From: Streptomyces hilarionis | Lineage (GTDB): Bacteria; Actinomycetota; Actinomycetes; Streptomycetales; Streptomycetaceae | Assembly (NCBI RefSeq): GCF_024539675.1 | Contig: NZ_JAHHIT010000039.1 | Location: 78,565 to 142,564, forward strand | DNA: 64,000 bases | Reading direction: 5' to 3' | Shown: positions 24,173 through 33,829 of the stretch, in pieces | How positions within the stretch are numbered: position 1 is the stretch's first letter | How the letters are laid out: every line of letters begins with the position of its first letter | The notes under the pieces: model-generated | Database searches by the model: none | Seen by the model: the letters and a program-made list of their open reading frames with translations, nothing else | What the model was told of the DNA's origin: nothing | Program-made: the position numbers and the translations under genes

Positions 24173-25216
24173 TCATCCGCCCGGGGCGTCCTCGTGCCGG
24201 GCCCGGCTCGGCTGCACCCGCTTGGGCTCCCCCGGCATCTTCGGGTACTCCGGCGGATAGGGCAGGTCGCCCAGGCCGTGCTCGTGTTCGTCCCGGCGGG
24301 CCAGGTCGAGCAGGGTGTCGAGGGAGAAGGCGTGGTCGTCCATGTCGGCGTGCACGTCGCCGAGTTCGGCGAACCGGGCCGGCATGGTCGCGATGTCGAA
24401 GTCACGGGGGTGCGCCTGGCCCACCTCGTCCCAGCGCAGCGGCGCCGAGACGGGGGCGTGCGGGCGGGGACGCACGGAGTAGGCGGAGGCGATGGTGCGG
24501 TCGCGGGCGGTCTGGTTGTAGTCGACGAAGATGCGTTCGCCGCGCTCCTCCTTCCACCACTTGATCGTCACCTGCTCCGGCATCCGGCGTTCCATCTCCC
24601 GGCCGACGGCGATGGCGGCGCGCCGGACCTGGGTGAAGGTCCAGCGGGGCTCGATCGGCACGAAGACGTGCAGGCCGCGGCCGCCCGAGGTCTTGGGCCA
24701 GCCCCGCAGTCCGCCGAACTCGTCGAGGACCGCGCGCAGTTCGTGGGCCGCGCGGACCGCGTCGTCGAAGTCGGTGCCGGGCTGCGGGTCGAGGTCGATG
24801 CGCAGTTCGTCGGGGCGGTCGACGTCGGCGCGGCGCACCGGCCACGGGTGGAAGGTCAGCGTGCCGTACTGGGCCGCCCACAGGACGGCCGCCTCCTCCG
24901 TCGGGCACATCTCGTCGGCGCTGCGTCCGCTGGGGAAGGTGATGTGCGCGGTGGGGATCCAGTCGGGCATGTTCTTCGGCGCCCGCTTCTGGAAGAAGGA
25001 CTCGCCGGTCACCCCGTCGGGGTAGCGCTCCAACGTGGTGGGGCGGTCGCGCAGCGCGCGCAGGATGCCCGGGGCGACGGCCTGGTAGTAGCGGGCGAGG
25101 TCCAGCTTGGTGAAGCCGCGCTCCGGGAAGAAGACCTTGTCCGGACTGGACAGCCGCACCGTCCGGCCGGCCACTTCCAGTTCCACCGCATCGCCCATGC
25201 GAGCCACGGTAGACAT
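24173..25216 (-). CDS. LigD-type primase-polymerase domain protein (NHEJ)
   Basis: This 347-residue protein matches the polymerase part of LigD, an archaeo-eukaryotic primase-type enzyme that fills gaps at broken ends during non-homologous end joining. Seen are LSSPDKVFFPERGFTKLDLA at the start, the catalytic DLDP in LRIDLDPQPGTDF, SGGRGLHVFVPI, and the DYNQTARDRTIASAYSVRP stretch that closes the fold. It stands alone without nuclease or ligase domains. The ATG at 25216 was chosen because GAGG lies 10 bases upstream; ATG 25198 lacks a site. It is divergent from an ATP-dependent ligase gene, 105 bases apart, so the two functions are split into two genes. Confidence 0.9.
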   Translation of the reverse strand: MSTVARMGDAVELEVAGRTVRLSSPDKVFFPERGFTKLDLARYYQAVAPGILRALRDRPTTLERYPDGVTGESFFQKRAPKNMPDWIPTAHITFPSGRSADEMCPTEEAAVLWAAQYGTLTFHPWPVRRADVDRPDELRIDLDPQPGTDFDDAVRAAHELRAVLDEFGGLRGWPKTSGGRGLHVFVPIEPRWTFTQVRRAAIAVGREMERRMPEQVTIKWWKEERGERIFVDYNQTARDRTIASAYSVRPRPHAPVSAPLRWDEVGQAHPRDFDIATMPARFAELGDVHADMDDHAFSLDTLLDLARRDEHEHGLGDLPYPPEYPKMPGEPKRVQPSRARHEDAPGG

Positions 25217-25321
25217 ACCGCCGACACCTCGCATCACCGGCATACCAGGATGCAGTAACGCGTCACCACGCATTCCGGAGCACACCGGGCGATTCCGGTG
25301 GACGTCGCGCAGAATCGGAGC

Positions 25322-26398
25322 ATGGATCTGCCGGTGATGCCGCCCGTGAAGCCGATGCTCGCCAAGTCGGTGGCGGCCATCCCGCCGGGCATGCAGTACG
25401 AGGCGAAATGGGACGGGTTCCGGGCGATCGTGTTCCGCGACGGGGACGAGATCGAGCTGGGCAGCCGTACCGGAAAGCCGTTGACCAGGTATTTCCCCGA
25501 GCTGGTGGAGGCGTTGCGGGAGCGGGTGCCGACGCGGTGCGTGCTGGACGGGGAGATCGTGATCGCCCGGGAGGGACGGCTCGACTTCGACGCCCTGACG
25601 GAGCGCATCCATCCGGCGGCCTCCCGGGTGCGCACGCTCGCCGAGCGCACCCCGGCCTCGTTCGTGGCCTTCGACCTCCTGGCGCTGAACGACTCCTCGC
25701 TGCTCGACGTCCCGCTCACCGACCGGCGCGAGCTGCTGGCCCGGGCGCTCGCCGGGGTGACGGCGCCCGTGCATCTGGCGCCGGCGACGACCGACGTCGA
25801 GGTGGCCCGGCAGTGGTTCGAGGAGTACGAGGGCGCGGGCCTGGACGGGGTGATCGCCAAACCGCTCGCCCTGCGCTATCTCCAGGACGAGCGCGCCATG
25901 TTCAAGGTGAAGCACGAACGCACCGCCGACGTCGTCGTGGCCGGTTACCGCCTGCACAAGAGCGGGCCGGTGGTGGGCTCGCTGCTGCTGGGCCTGTACG
26001 ACGGGCGGGGCGTGTTGCAGCACGTCGGCGTGTCGGCCGCTTTCACCATGAAGCGGCGGGCGGAACTGGTCGAGGAACTGGAGCCGCTGCGCCTGGCGGA
26101 CGCGGCCGACCATCCCTGGGCCGCCTGGTCGCAGGAGGCCGCCCACGAGACGGCGCGACTGCCGGGCGCGCCGAGCCGCTGGTCGGGGAAGAAGGACCTG
26201 TCCTGGGTGCCGCTGCGGCCCGAGCGCGTCGCCGAGGTGGCCTACGACCACATGGAGAACGGGGCGCGCTTTCGGCACACGGCCCGCTTCCGGCGCTGGC
26301 GTCCCGACCGCACCCCGTCCAGTTGCACGTACGCGCAGTTGGAGGAGCCGGTGCGCTACGACCTGTCGGAGATCCTGGGGGCACCGCCCGCGAGCTGA
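25322..26398 (+). CDS. ligC: ATP-dependent DNA ligase (LigC type)
   Basis: This 358-residue ligase seals nicks with ATP. The adenylated Lys29 lies in motif I, YEAKWDGFRA; others are GSRTGKPLTRYFPE, DGEIVI (motif III), FVAFDLLALN, EGAGLDGVIAK (motif IV) and FKVKH (motif V). The OB-fold domain follows to the C-terminus (PSSCTYAQLEEPVRYDL). The ATG at 25322 begins MDLPVMPPVKPMLA, the normal start, although GGAG sits only 1 base upstream; GTG 25334 would have better spacing. With the divergent polymerase gene it probably makes up a break-repair pair; no Ku gene is in view. Confidence 0.92.
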   Translation: MDLPVMPPVKPMLAKSVAAIPPGMQYEAKWDGFRAIVFRDGDEIELGSRTGKPLTRYFPELVEALRERVPTRCVLDGEIVIAREGRLDFDALTERIHPAASRVRTLAERTPASFVAFDLLALNDSSLLDVPLTDRRELLARALAGVTAPVHLAPATTDVEVARQWFEEYEGAGLDGVIAKPLALRYLQDERAMFKVKHERTADVVVAGYRLHKSGPVVGSLLLGLYDGRGVLQHVGVSAAFTMKRRAELVEELEPLRLADAADHPWAAWSQEAAHETARLPGAPSRWSGKKDLSWVPLRPERVAEVAYDHMENGARFRHTARFRRWRPDRTPSSCTYAQLEEPVRYDLSEILGAPPAS

Positions 26399-26404
26399 AC
26401 GGTC

Positions 26405-26442
26405 CCGGGCGCTCGGCCCGTGGGCCGGGGCCGAGCGCCCGG
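26405..26442. terminator. strong hairpin between convergent ligC and adh
   Basis: A perfect 15-bp stem (CCGGGCGCTCGGCCC at 26405-26419; GGGCCGAGCGCCCGG at 26428-26442) with an 8-base loop starts 7 bases after the ligase stop. It should terminate the ligase message, and possibly the facing dehydrogenase message. Confidence 0.75.
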
Positions 26443-26514
26443 CGCGCTGCACGGGACGCCGACGGCAACGCGGCGGCGCGCCACGGCGGCCGCGCGGTTC
26501 GGGGGGTCAGGGGG

Positions 26515-27705
26515 TCAGGGGGTCATCAGGACCTTGACCGCGCCGTCCTGCTTGCGCTGGAACATCTCGTACGCGTGCGGAGCGTCCGAGAGCGGCACGC
26601 GGTGGGTGGCGAAGTCGTCGACGCCGAGGGGGTCCTCGTCGGTGAGGTAGGGCAGGATCTCGTCGGCCCAGCGGCGGACGTTGGCCTGCCCCATGCGGAT
26701 CTGGAGCTGCTTGTCGAACATCGTGAGCATCGGCAGCGGGTCGGCCGTGCCGCCGTAGACGCCGACCAGGGAGAGGGTGCCGCCGCGGCGCACGAGGTCG
26801 ATGGCGGTGTGCAGGGCGGCCAGCCGGTCGATGCTGAACCGTTCCGCGAACGGGCCGCTGATCTTCCGCGGCAGCAGCGCGGAGGCGTTCTGGACCATGC
26901 GGGCGGCCGCGCTGCCGTGCGCCTCGGTGCCGACGGCGTCGATCACTGCGTCGGGACCGCGGCCGTCGGTCTCGTCGCGGATCGCGTCGACGAGTTCCTT
27001 CTCGCTGTCGTAGCTGCGCAGATCGAACGCCTCGACGCCCCGCGCGCGGGCCCGGCGCAGCCGGTCGCCCACCAGGTCCACGCCGAAGACCCGGCCGGCG
27101 CCGCGCACCTGGGCGACCCGGCAGGCCATGTCGCCGATGGGGCCGAGGCCGAGCACGGCGACGCTGCCGCCCTCGGGGATGTCCGCGTAGGCGACCGCCT
27201 GCCAGGCGGTGGGAAGGACGTCGGAGAGGTACACGAAGCGGTCGTCGGGCGGGCCCTCGGGCACCTTGATCGGGCCGAACTGGGCCTGCGGCACCCTCAG
27301 GTACTCGGCCTGCGCCCCGGGCACGGCGCCGTACAGGCGGGTGTAGCCGAACAGCGCGGCGCCCATGCCCTCGGCGGTGACCTGGGTGGTCTCGCACTGG
27401 GTGGGCAGCCCGTTCAGGCACATCCAGCAGGCGCCGCAGGCGATCTGGAACGGCACCACCACCCGGTCGCCGACCCGCAGATCGGGCACCCCCGCGCCGA
27501 CCTCCTCGACGATGCCCATCGGCTCGTGGCCGATGATGTCGCCGGGCGTCATGAACGGGGTGAGCACCTCGTAGAGGTGCAGGTCCGAGCCGCACAGTCC
27601 ACTGGTCGTGACGCGGATGACGGCGTCCGTCGGCTCCTGGATCGTCGGATCGGGCACGGTGTCCACCCGCACGTCGCGCTTGCCCTGCCAGGTCACTGCC
27701 CTCAT
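26515..27705 (-). CDS. zinc-dependent alcohol dehydrogenase
   Basis: This 396-residue medium-chain dehydrogenase has catalytic zinc ligands in GLCGSDLH and GHEPMG, four cysteines for the structural zinc in CGACWMCLNGLPTQC, and the NAD-binding loop GLGPIGDMACRVAQV. Similar proteins are called glutathione-independent formaldehyde dehydrogenase-like; the true substrate is not shown. The ATG at 27705 has AAGGAG 8 bases upstream. It is divergent from the DUF3048 lipoprotein gene across a 193-base gap with palindromes. Confidence 0.88.
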   Translation of the reverse strand: MRAVTWQGKRDVRVDTVPDPTIQEPTDAVIRVTTSGLCGSDLHLYEVLTPFMTPGDIIGHEPMGIVEEVGAGVPDLRVGDRVVVPFQIACGACWMCLNGLPTQCETTQVTAEGMGAALFGYTRLYGAVPGAQAEYLRVPQAQFGPIKVPEGPPDDRFVYLSDVLPTAWQAVAYADIPEGGSVAVLGLGPIGDMACRVAQVRGAGRVFGVDLVGDRLRRARARGVEAFDLRSYDSEKELVDAIRDETDGRGPDAVIDAVGTEAHGSAAARMVQNASALLPRKISGPFAERFSIDRLAALHTAIDLVRRGGTLSLVGVYGGTADPLPMLTMFDKQLQIRMGQANVRRWADEILPYLTDEDPLGVDDFATHRVPLSDAPHAYEMFQRKQDGAVKVLMTP

Positions 27706-27836
27706 CGTGCCGCGCTCCTTCCGCCGTCCGGGTGAACCCCGGCAGGTCCGGGGTCCCGGATCGTGGCTGCGCCCCGGGTACCCGAGCGCCCCGCCCCGAA
27801 CCGCCGGGCCGTGGCCCGGCCGTCGCACGGCCGCCG

Positions 27837-27850
27837 GGCCATCGATGGCC
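27837..27850. promoter_or_regulatory. 14-bp perfect palindrome GGCCATCGATGGCC
   Basis: The palindrome lies 49 bases before the DUF3048 start and 132 bases before the dehydrogenase start. Another dyad, GCCGGGCC-GT-GGCCCGGC, lies at 27803-27820. They may be operators in this divergent promoter region; no binding protein is known. Confidence 0.35.
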
Positions 27851-27898
27851 ACACTCGAACGGACGAGCGCACAATCGAGGGACGGAACGGGGGTGCCC

Positions 27899-28918
27899 AT
27901 GAGGGACACGAATCGTTCGAGACGCGGGGCGCGCACGGAGCGCGCCCGGCATCCGTCCACCGCTGCGACGGCGGTCTCGGCCGTGGCCGTCGCCCTGGCG
28001 GTCTCGCTGGCCGCCGCGGGCTGCACGTCCGGCGGGTCCTCACCGCCCGACGACGGCCGCAGCGCCTCGCAGAGCCCGACCGGCACCGGCACGAGCGCCG
28101 CCGTGGGCCCGGTCCTCGCCGTGAAGATCGACAACGCGCCGGACGCCCGCCCGCAGACGGGCCTCGACGCGGCGGACGTCGTGTACGCCGAGCAGGTCGA
28201 GGGCGGGCTGAGCCGGCTGATGGCGGTGTACGCGAGCCGGCTGCCGAAGGCCGTGGGGCCGGTGCGCAGCGCCCGGGAGTCCGATCTGGAACTGCTGCGG
28301 CAGTTCGCGCGGCCGGTGCTGGCGTTCTCCGGGGCGCAGGGCAAGCTGCTGCCGCTGATAGACCGCGCGCCGCTGGACGCCGTCACGCCCGAGAAGAAGT
28401 CCGACGCCTACTTCCGGGGCGGGGAGCGGGCCGCGCCGCACAACCTGTATCTGCGCCCGAGCCGCCTGCTGCCCGCCGCGCCGGGTAAGGCGGCGCTGAC
28501 CACGGGCTTCCGGTTCGGCCCCGCGCCCGCCGGAGGCCGGGCCGAGGCCTCGCGGACCGTGCGGTACCCGGCGGCCGGCTTCACCTTCACCTGGTCCCCG
28601 AGCCGGGCGCGCTGGCTGGTCTCGACGGACGGCAGGCCCACCGTGGCGACCGACGGACAACGGCTGGCCCCGGCCACCGTGGTCGTGCAGTACGTGCGGA
28701 TCCGCGCCTCGGGATTCCACGACTTCCTCGGCAACAACACGCCCTACACGCAGACGGTCGGCTCGGGGAAGGCGGAGGTGCTGCGCGACGGGCGCGCCTA
28801 CGACGTGAACTGGAAGCGGGCGAAGGCCGGGGACGGCACGCGGTTCACCGCGGCGGACGGCAGCCCGGTCGCGTTCGCCGAGGGGCAGGTGTGGGTGGTG
28901 TTCGCGAAGGCGCCGTGA
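27899..28918 (+). CDS. DUF3048-domain lipoprotein (YerB-like)
   Basis: This 339-residue protein is exported and lipid-anchored: a hydrophobic stretch ends in the lipobox LAAAGC (about residues 37-42), so the Cys becomes the mature N-terminus. The DUF3048 N-terminal part follows ([40 protein letters not shown]), then the C-terminal domain with [23 protein letters not shown]. The function of this family is unknown; the YerB name comes from Bacillus. The ATG at 27899 has GGGGG a few bases upstream. It is followed by a small hairpin and a converging marR gene. Confidence 0.88.
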   Translation: MRDTNRSRRGARTERARHPSTAATAVSAVAVALAVSLAAAGCTSGGSSPPDDGRSASQSPTGTGTSAAVGPVLAVKIDNAPDARPQTGLDAADVVYAEQVEGGLSRLMAVYASRLPKAVGPVRSARESDLELLRQFARPVLAFSGAQGKLLPLIDRAPLDAVTPEKKSDAYFRGGERAAPHNLYLRPSRLLPAAPGKAALTTGFRFGPAPAGGRAEASRTVRYPAAGFTFTWSPSRARWLVSTDGRPTVATDGQRLAPATVVVQYVRIRASGFHDFLGNNTPYTQTVGSGKAEVLRDGRAYDVNWKRAKAGDGTRFTAADGSPVAFAEGQVWVVFAKAP

Positions 28919-28934
28919 GCGAGCCCGCCGTCGT

Positions 28935-28955
28935 CACGGCCCTTCCCCGGCCGTG
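28935..28955. terminator. hairpin after DUF3048 gene
   Basis: CACGGCC (28935-28941) and GGCCGTG (28949-28955) form a perfect 7-bp stem with a 7-base pyrimidine loop, 16 bases after the stop codon. Downstream to 29046 are imperfect repeats of a GGCCGGACCGCTC-like unit. Confidence 0.5.
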
Positions 28956-29046
28956 CCCGCTCCCCCGGCCGGCCCTGCTCCCTGGCCGGACCGCTCCCCC
29001 GGGCCGACCCGCTCCCCGGCCGGACCGCTCTCCTGCCGGTCTGCCG

Positions 29047-29511
29047 TCAGTCCTGGCCGGCCAGGGGTTCGGCCGGGTTGCGCAGTCCCTCCGCCGCGTC
29101 CGAGACGCGCTGGATCAGTTCGAGGAACAGGGTCTGCTCCCCGGCCGACAGCGGGGACAGGAAGACCTGGTTCATCCGGGCGGTGCGCACCGTCAGCCGG
29201 CGGTGGGTGCGCAGCCCGTCCTCGGTGAGCCGCAGCAGGAAACGGCGTCCGTCCTGCGGGTCGCGGACCTTGTCGAGGAGGGCCCGGCGGGTGAGGCGGC
29301 TGATCACCTCGGCCACGGTGGAGCGGTCGAGGCCCACGCGCTCCCCCACCGTGCGCTGGTCGAGTCCCGGCTCGGCGACGAGCGCGTTGAGGACCGCGAA
29401 CTGCGGCGAGGTGATCTCCTCGGAGACCATCGTGTTCCACAGCAGGTAGTGCGCCTGCTGGAGACGCCGGGCCAGGTGCCCGGGGTGGCTGGTGAGGTCC
29501 ACCGCGGCCAT
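29047..29511 (-). CDS. pcaV: MarR-family repressor of the pca operon
   Basis: This 154-residue winged-helix regulator has the MarR core ([45 protein letters not shown], wing [16 protein letters not shown]). It is divergent from the protocatechuate operon, which is exactly the arrangement of Streptomyces PcaV, a MarR protein that releases DNA on binding protocatechuate. The ATG at 29511 has GGAGG 7 bases upstream. Inverted repeats that fit its binding sites lie in the shared gap. Naming rests on family plus context. Confidence 0.88.
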   Translation of the reverse strand: MAAVDLTSHPGHLARRLQQAHYLLWNTMVSEEITSPQFAVLNALVAEPGLDQRTVGERVGLDRSTVAEVISRLTRRALLDKVRDPQDGRRFLLRLTEDGLRTHRRLTVRTARMNQVFLSPLSAGEQTLFLELIQRVSDAAEGLRNPAEPLAGQD

Positions 29512-29603
29512 GAGCGCTCCTCCGCTGGAAAGGGGTCGGTGTCCGGAAGGGGTCGGTGCACGGATCGGGTCGTGGTCCGGAAGGGGTCGTCGTCCGGGAC
29601 GGC

Positions 29604-29632
29604 TCAGTGCCTGGAATTGAACGGTGCACTGA
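29604..29632. promoter_or_regulatory. candidate PcaV operator near pcaV
   Basis: TCAGTGC (29604-29610) and GCACTGA (29626-29632) form a perfect inverted repeat with a 15-base spacer, about 95 bases from the pcaV start. The half-site matches the site by pcaI, which suggests the same protein binds both and represses its own gene. Confidence 0.6.
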
Positions 29633-29752
29633 ACGATACCGCCCGTTCGGCCGGTGCGTCCCGCCTCCTGGTGAACCTCCTCCCTGGTGCCGCCTGGGGT
29701 CTTGACTGGTTCGGTCGCCGGTGGCACCGTGTGGGCCATCCCGAAGAAATGC

Positions 29753-29764
29753 TCAGTGCGCTGA
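29753..29764. promoter_or_regulatory. candidate PcaV operator near pcaI
   Basis: The palindrome TCAG-TGCG-CTGA lies 43 bases before the pcaI start and shares the half-site TCAGTGC with the repeat near pcaV. A possible -35 TTGACT is at 29702-29707, though no good -10 follows it. A repressor here would block the pca promoter. Confidence 0.65.
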
Positions 29765-29806
29765 CTATCAGGTCGTCGCATCAGGTGCGCGGAAGGGGCT
29801 TCACGG

Positions 29807-30562
29807 ATGGACAAGGTGGTCGCCACAGCCCTGGAGGCGGTGGCCGACGTGCCGGACGGCGCGTCGCTGGCGGTGGGCGGATTCGGCCTGAGCGGCGTGC
29901 CCGGCGTCCTCATCGGAGCCCTGTACGAACGAGGCGTCACCGGGCTGTCGGTCGTCTCCAACAACTGCGGGGCGATGGAGTCGGGCCTCGCGGTCCTGCT
30001 GGCCGCCGGGCGGATCGCCCGCGTGACCGGCTCCTACATCGGCGCGAACAAGGAGTTCGCCCGGCAGTACCTGGCCGGCGAGCTGGAGGTCGAGCTGATC
30101 CCGCAGGGCACGCTGGCCGAACGGCTGCGGTCCGGCGGCGCCGGCATCCCCGCCTTCTACACGCCCGCCGGGGTGGGCACCCAGGTCGCCGAGGGCGGAC
30201 TGCCATGGCGCTACGACGGCGCGGGCGGCGTCGCGCTGGCCTCGCCGCCGAAGGAGGTCAGGGAGTTCGACGGGGTGGAGTACGTGCTGGAGCACGGCAT
30301 CCGCACCGACTTCGCGCTGGTGCGGGCCGCCCGCGGCGACCGGCACGGCAACCTCGTCTTCAACAAGGCCGCCCGCAACTTCAACCCGCTCGCCGCGATG
30401 GCCGGACGCGTCACGATCGCGGAGGTCGAGGAGCTCGTGGAGCCCGGCGCGATCGACCCGGACGCGGTGCACGTGCCGGGCGTCTTCGTGCAGCGCGTGG
30501 TCGCCCTGACCCCGGAGCAGGCCGCCGACAAGAAGATCGAGCAGCGGACGGTGAGCAGCTGA
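29807..30562 (+). CDS. pcaI: 3-oxoadipate CoA-transferase subunit A
   Basis: This 251-residue alpha subunit, with PcaJ, moves CoA from succinyl-CoA to 3-oxoadipate, the penultimate step of the beta-ketoadipate pathway. The glycine-rich family motif appears as [22 protein letters not shown], with [14 protein letters not shown] and [10 protein letters not shown] after it. The ATG at 29807 has GGAAGGGG 8 bases upstream. It is the first gene of a seven-gene operon and shares one base with the pcaJ start (TGATG), so the two subunits are translationally coupled. Confidence 0.92.
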   Translation: MDKVVATALEAVADVPDGASLAVGGFGLSGVPGVLIGALYERGVTGLSVVSNNCGAMESGLAVLLAAGRIARVTGSYIGANKEFARQYLAGELEVELIPQGTLAERLRSGGAGIPAFYTPAGVGTQVAEGGLPWRYDGAGGVALASPPKEVREFDGVEYVLEHGIRTDFALVRAARGDRHGNLVFNKAARNFNPLAAMAGRVTIAEVEELVEPGAIDPDAVHVPGVFVQRVVALTPEQAADKKIEQRTVSS

Positions 30563-31215
30563 TGGCCTGGACCCGCGAGCAGATGGCCGCCCGCGCCGCG
30601 CGCGAGCTGAGGGACGGCCAGTACGTCAACCTCGGCATCGGCCTGCCGACGCTCATCCCCAACCACCTCCCGCCGGACGTCGAGGTGGTGCTGGAGAGCG
30701 AGAACGGCATCCTGGGAACCGGCCCCTACCCCGCCGAGGACGCGGTCGACCCGGACCTGATCAACGCGGGCAAGGAGACCGTGACGGTACTGCCGGGCGC
30801 GTCCTTCTTCGACTCGGCGCTGTCCTTCGGCATGATCCGCGGCGGCCACATCGACGTGGCCGTGCTCGGCGCGATGCAGGTCTCCGAACACGGCGACCTG
30901 GCGAACTGGGCCGTCCCCGGCAAGATGATCACCGGCATCGGCGGGGCGATGGACCTGGTGCACGGGGCCCGCACGGTCATCGTCGTCATGACCCACACGG
31001 CCAAGGACGGCAGCCCCAAGATCGTGGCCGAGTGCGCGCTGCCGCTGACCGGAAGGCGCTGCGTCGACCGGATCATCACCGACCTCGGCGTCCTCGACGT
31101 CACCGGGGAGGGCCTGACGCTCGTGGAGACCGCGCCGGGCGTCGCCGTGGAGGAGATCGCGGCGAAGACGGCCGCGCGCCTCCGGGTCGCCGTACGCACG
31201 CAGGCCTCGTCGTGA
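30562..31215 (+). CDS. pcaJ: 3-oxoadipate CoA-transferase subunit B
   Basis: This 217-residue beta subunit carries the catalytic Glu in [16 protein letters not shown], just after [36 protein letters not shown] and [12 protein letters not shown] are family landmarks. It begins one base inside the pcaI stop and overlaps pcaF by GTGA, so all three are made together. Acetoacetate CoA-transferase is closely related, but the operon fixes the substrate as 3-oxoadipate. Confidence 0.92.
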   Translation: MAWTREQMAARAARELRDGQYVNLGIGLPTLIPNHLPPDVEVVLESENGILGTGPYPAEDAVDPDLINAGKETVTVLPGASFFDSALSFGMIRGGHIDVAVLGAMQVSEHGDLANWAVPGKMITGIGGAMDLVHGARTVIVVMTHTAKDGSPKIVAECALPLTGRRCVDRIITDLGVLDVTGEGLTLVETAPGVAVEEIAAKTAARLRVAVRTQASS

Positions 31216-32426
31216 GGGCCGGCCCGAGGACGGTCTACGTGGTCGACGCCGTCCGCACCCCGTTCGGCCGCTACGACGGCGCGCTGGCCCCGGTGCGTCC
31301 GGACGATCTCGCCGCCCACGTGATCCGCGAACTCCTGGCCCGCACCCCCGCCCTGGACGCCGCGCGCGTGGACGACGTCTACTTCGGCAACGCCAACGGC
31401 GCGGGCGAGGAGAACCGCAACGTCGGCCGGATGGGCGCGCTGCTGGCGGGGCTGCCCACCTCGGTGCCGGGCGTCACCGTCAACCGGTTGTGCGCCTCCG
31501 GCCTGGAGGCCGTGATCCAGGCGGCCCGCGCGATCGCGGTCGGGGACGCCTCGGTCGCCGTCGCGGGCGGTGTGGAGTCGATGACCCGCGCGCCGTTCGT
31601 GCTGCCGAAGTCGGACCGGGCCTTCCCCGCCGGGCATGCCGAGCTGTACTCGACCACCCTGGGCTGGCGGATGGTCAACCCGCGGATGGCTCCGCAGTGG
31701 ACGATCCCGCTCGGCGAGTCGGCGGAACTGATCGCCGACAAGCACGGGATCGGCCGCGAGCAGCAGGACGCGTTCGCCCTCGCGAGCCACCGCAAGGCAG
31801 CCGCGGCCCGGCAGGCGGGGCTGTTCGACGCCGAGCTCACGCCCGTGCCGGTCCCCCGCCGCAAGGGCGACCCGGTCGTGTTCGACGCGGACGAGTGCGT
31901 ACGGCCGGACGCCTCGCTGGAGGCGATGGGCAGGCTGAAGCCGTCGTTCCGCACTCGGGGCGGCACGGTGACGGCGGGCAACGCGTCGCCGCTGAACGAC
32001 GGGGCCGCGGCCCTGCTGCTGGTGGACGAGGAGGGGCTGCGGGCGACCGGTCGCGAGCCCCTCGCCCGGGTGTCCGCGACCGGGGTGTCCGCGCTCGACC
32101 CGCAGTACTTCGGGCTCGCCCCCGTCGAAGCCGTCCACCGCGCACTCGGCAGGGCCGGCCGCGGTTTCGGCGACCTGTCGGTGCTCGAACTCAACGAGGC
32201 GTTCGCCGCGCAGGTCCTCGGCTGTGTCGCCGAGTGGCCCGAGTTCGACCCGGCAGTCCTCAACCCGCAGGGCGGCGCCATCGCCCTCGGCCACCCGCTC
32301 GGCGCCTCGGGCGCCCGCCTCGCCGGCACCGTCGCCCACCAGCTCGCCCGCCGGGGCGGCGGCGTCGGGGTCGCCGCCCTGTGCATCGGCGTGGGCCAGG
32401 GCCTCGCCCTCGTCCTCGAACGATAG
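31212..32426 (+). CDS. pcaF: 3-oxoadipyl-CoA thiolase
   Basis: This 404-residue thiolase splits 3-oxoadipyl-CoA into succinyl-CoA and acetyl-CoA, ending the pathway. The nucleophile Cys94 is in [12 protein letters not shown], and the catalytic [15 protein letters not shown] and LCIGVGQG are near the C-terminus. The GTG at 31212 overlaps the pcaJ stop by 4 bases. It is clearly separate in sequence from the window's other thiolase, fadA at 9996-11210. Confidence 0.93.
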   Translation: MRAGPRTVYVVDAVRTPFGRYDGALAPVRPDDLAAHVIRELLARTPALDAARVDDVYFGNANGAGEENRNVGRMGALLAGLPTSVPGVTVNRLCASGLEAVIQAARAIAVGDASVAVAGGVESMTRAPFVLPKSDRAFPAGHAELYSTTLGWRMVNPRMAPQWTIPLGESAELIADKHGIGREQQDAFALASHRKAAAARQAGLFDAELTPVPVPRRKGDPVVFDADECVRPDASLEAMGRLKPSFRTRGGTVTAGNASPLNDGAAALLLVDEEGLRATGREPLARVSATGVSALDPQYFGLAPVEAVHRALGRAGRGFGDLSVLELNEAFAAQVLGCVAEWPEFDPAVLNPQGGAIALGHPLGASGARLAGTVAHQLARRGGGVGVAALCIGVGQGLALVLER

Positions 32427-32443
32427 GAACCCCGGGAACCCCC

Positions 32444-33217
32444 ATGACTCTCACGCAATCCGACATCGACCGGGAGATCGCGGCCGAGCGCGCCGCCTAC
32501 GACAAGCGGCGCGCCGAGGGCGCGCCCGTCGAGCACCAGCCGCGCCGCGACTACGCGCCGTACCGCTCGTCCGTCCTGCGCCATCCGACGCGGCCGCCGG
32601 TCACCATCGACGTCGGCACCGATCCGGAGCTGGTGGAGCTCGCCTCGCCCGCGTTCGGCGAACGGGACGTCACCGAGACCGACAACGACCTGACCCGCCG
32701 GCACGACGGCGAGCCGATCGGGGAACGGATCACCGTCTCGGGCCGGCTGCTGGATCGTGACGGCCGTCCGGTGCGCGGTCAGCTGGTCGAGATCTGGCAG
32801 GCCAACTCGGCCGGACGCTACGCCCACATGCGCGAGCAGCACGACGCGCCGCTGGACCCGAACTTCACCGGCGTCGGCCGTACCCTGACCGACGACAGCG
32901 GCTTCTACCGCTTCACCACCGTCCAGCCGGGCCCCTACCCGTGGCGTCAGCACCTCAACGCCTGGCGGCCGGCCCACATCCACTTCTCGCTGTTCGGCAC
33001 GGCCTTCACCCAACGGCTCGTCACGCAGATGTACTTCCCGAGCGACCCGCTCTTCCCCTACGACCCGATCATCCAGTCGGTGACGGACGACGCGGCCCGG
33101 CAGCGGCTGGTCGCCACCTACGACCACAGCCTGTCCGTGCCCGAGTTCTCGATGGGCTACCACTGGGACATCGTGCTCGACGGGCCGCGGGCCACCTGGA
33201 TCGAAGAAGGACGCTGA
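32444..33217 (+). CDS. pcaH: protocatechuate 3,4-dioxygenase beta subunit
   Basis: This 257-residue subunit holds the ferric centre that opens protocatechuate between its hydroxyls to 3-carboxymuconate. The two Tyr and two His iron ligands are seen in RYAHMREQHDAPLDPNF and in YPWRQHLNAWRPAHIHFS. The ATG at 32444 has GGGAA 6 bases upstream, and 17 bases separate it from pcaF. It is followed at once by the alpha subunit gene. Confidence 0.94.
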   Translation: MTLTQSDIDREIAAERAAYDKRRAEGAPVEHQPRRDYAPYRSSVLRHPTRPPVTIDVGTDPELVELASPAFGERDVTETDNDLTRRHDGEPIGERITVSGRLLDRDGRPVRGQLVEIWQANSAGRYAHMREQHDAPLDPNFTGVGRTLTDDSGFYRFTTVQPGPYPWRQHLNAWRPAHIHFSLFGTAFTQRLVTQMYFPSDPLFPYDPIIQSVTDDAARQRLVATYDHSLSVPEFSMGYHWDIVLDGPRATWIEEGR

Positions 33218-33223
33218 GCCGCC

Positions 33224-33829
33224 ATGACGAAGATCGACCCGAGCCGCCCGGAGACCGTGCTGCCGACCCCGTCCCACACGGTCGGCCCCTTCTACGGTCA
33301 CGCCCTGCCGTTCCCCGGCGGCGGCGACATCGCCCCGCTCGGCCACCCGGACGCCGTCACCCTGCGCGGGTACGTGTACGACGGCGAGGGCGCGCCGCTG
33401 CCGGACGCCTTCCTGGAACTGTGGGGCGCGGACCCCGACGGGGAGCTGCCACGGGTCGACGGGTCGATGCGCCGCGACCCGGCGTCCGGCGGGTTCCTCG
33501 GGCGCAACGGTGTGGAGTTCACCGGCTGGGGCCGCGTCCAGACGGACGCCGACGGACACTGGTCCGCGCGGACGCTGCGGCCGGGCGCGCGCGGCGCGAG
33601 CGCCCCCTACGTGAGCGTCTGCGTGTTCGCGCGCGGGCTGCTGGTGCACCTCTTCACCCGGATCTACCTGCCCGGCGACGACGCGGCGCTCGCCGCCGAC
33701 CCGCTGCTGCGGCGGGTGGACCCGGCGCGGCGCGACACGCTGATCGCGACGCGCGAGCGGTCGGGGGCCTACCGTTTCGACATCCGCCTTCAGGGCGAAG
33801 GCGAGACGGTCTTCCTGGAGTTCCAGTGA
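33224..33829 (+). CDS. pcaG: protocatechuate 3,4-dioxygenase alpha subunit
   Basis: This 201-residue subunit pairs with PcaH and helps form the substrate pocket. It starts with the typical PTPSHTVGPFYGHALPFPGG and has the same carboxylesterase-like beta fold (LRGYVYDGEGAPLPDAFLELWGADPDG) but no iron ligands of its own. It lies 6 bases after pcaH and overlaps the pcaB start by 4 bases (GTGA). Confidence 0.93.
   Translation: MTKIDPSRPETVLPTPSHTVGPFYGHALPFPGGGDIAPLGHPDAVTLRGYVYDGEGAPLPDAFLELWGADPDGELPRVDGSMRRDPASGGFLGRNGVEFTGWGRVQTDADGHWSARTLRPGARGASAPYVSVCVFARGLLVHLFTRIYLPGDDAALAADPLLRRVDPARRDTLIATRERSGAYRFDIRLQGEGETVFLEFQ

Noticed and set aside
29702..29731. TTGACT plus downstream element as the pcaI promoter
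   Set aside because: The -35 is good but no fitting -10 occurs 16-18 bases away, so no promoter is called.
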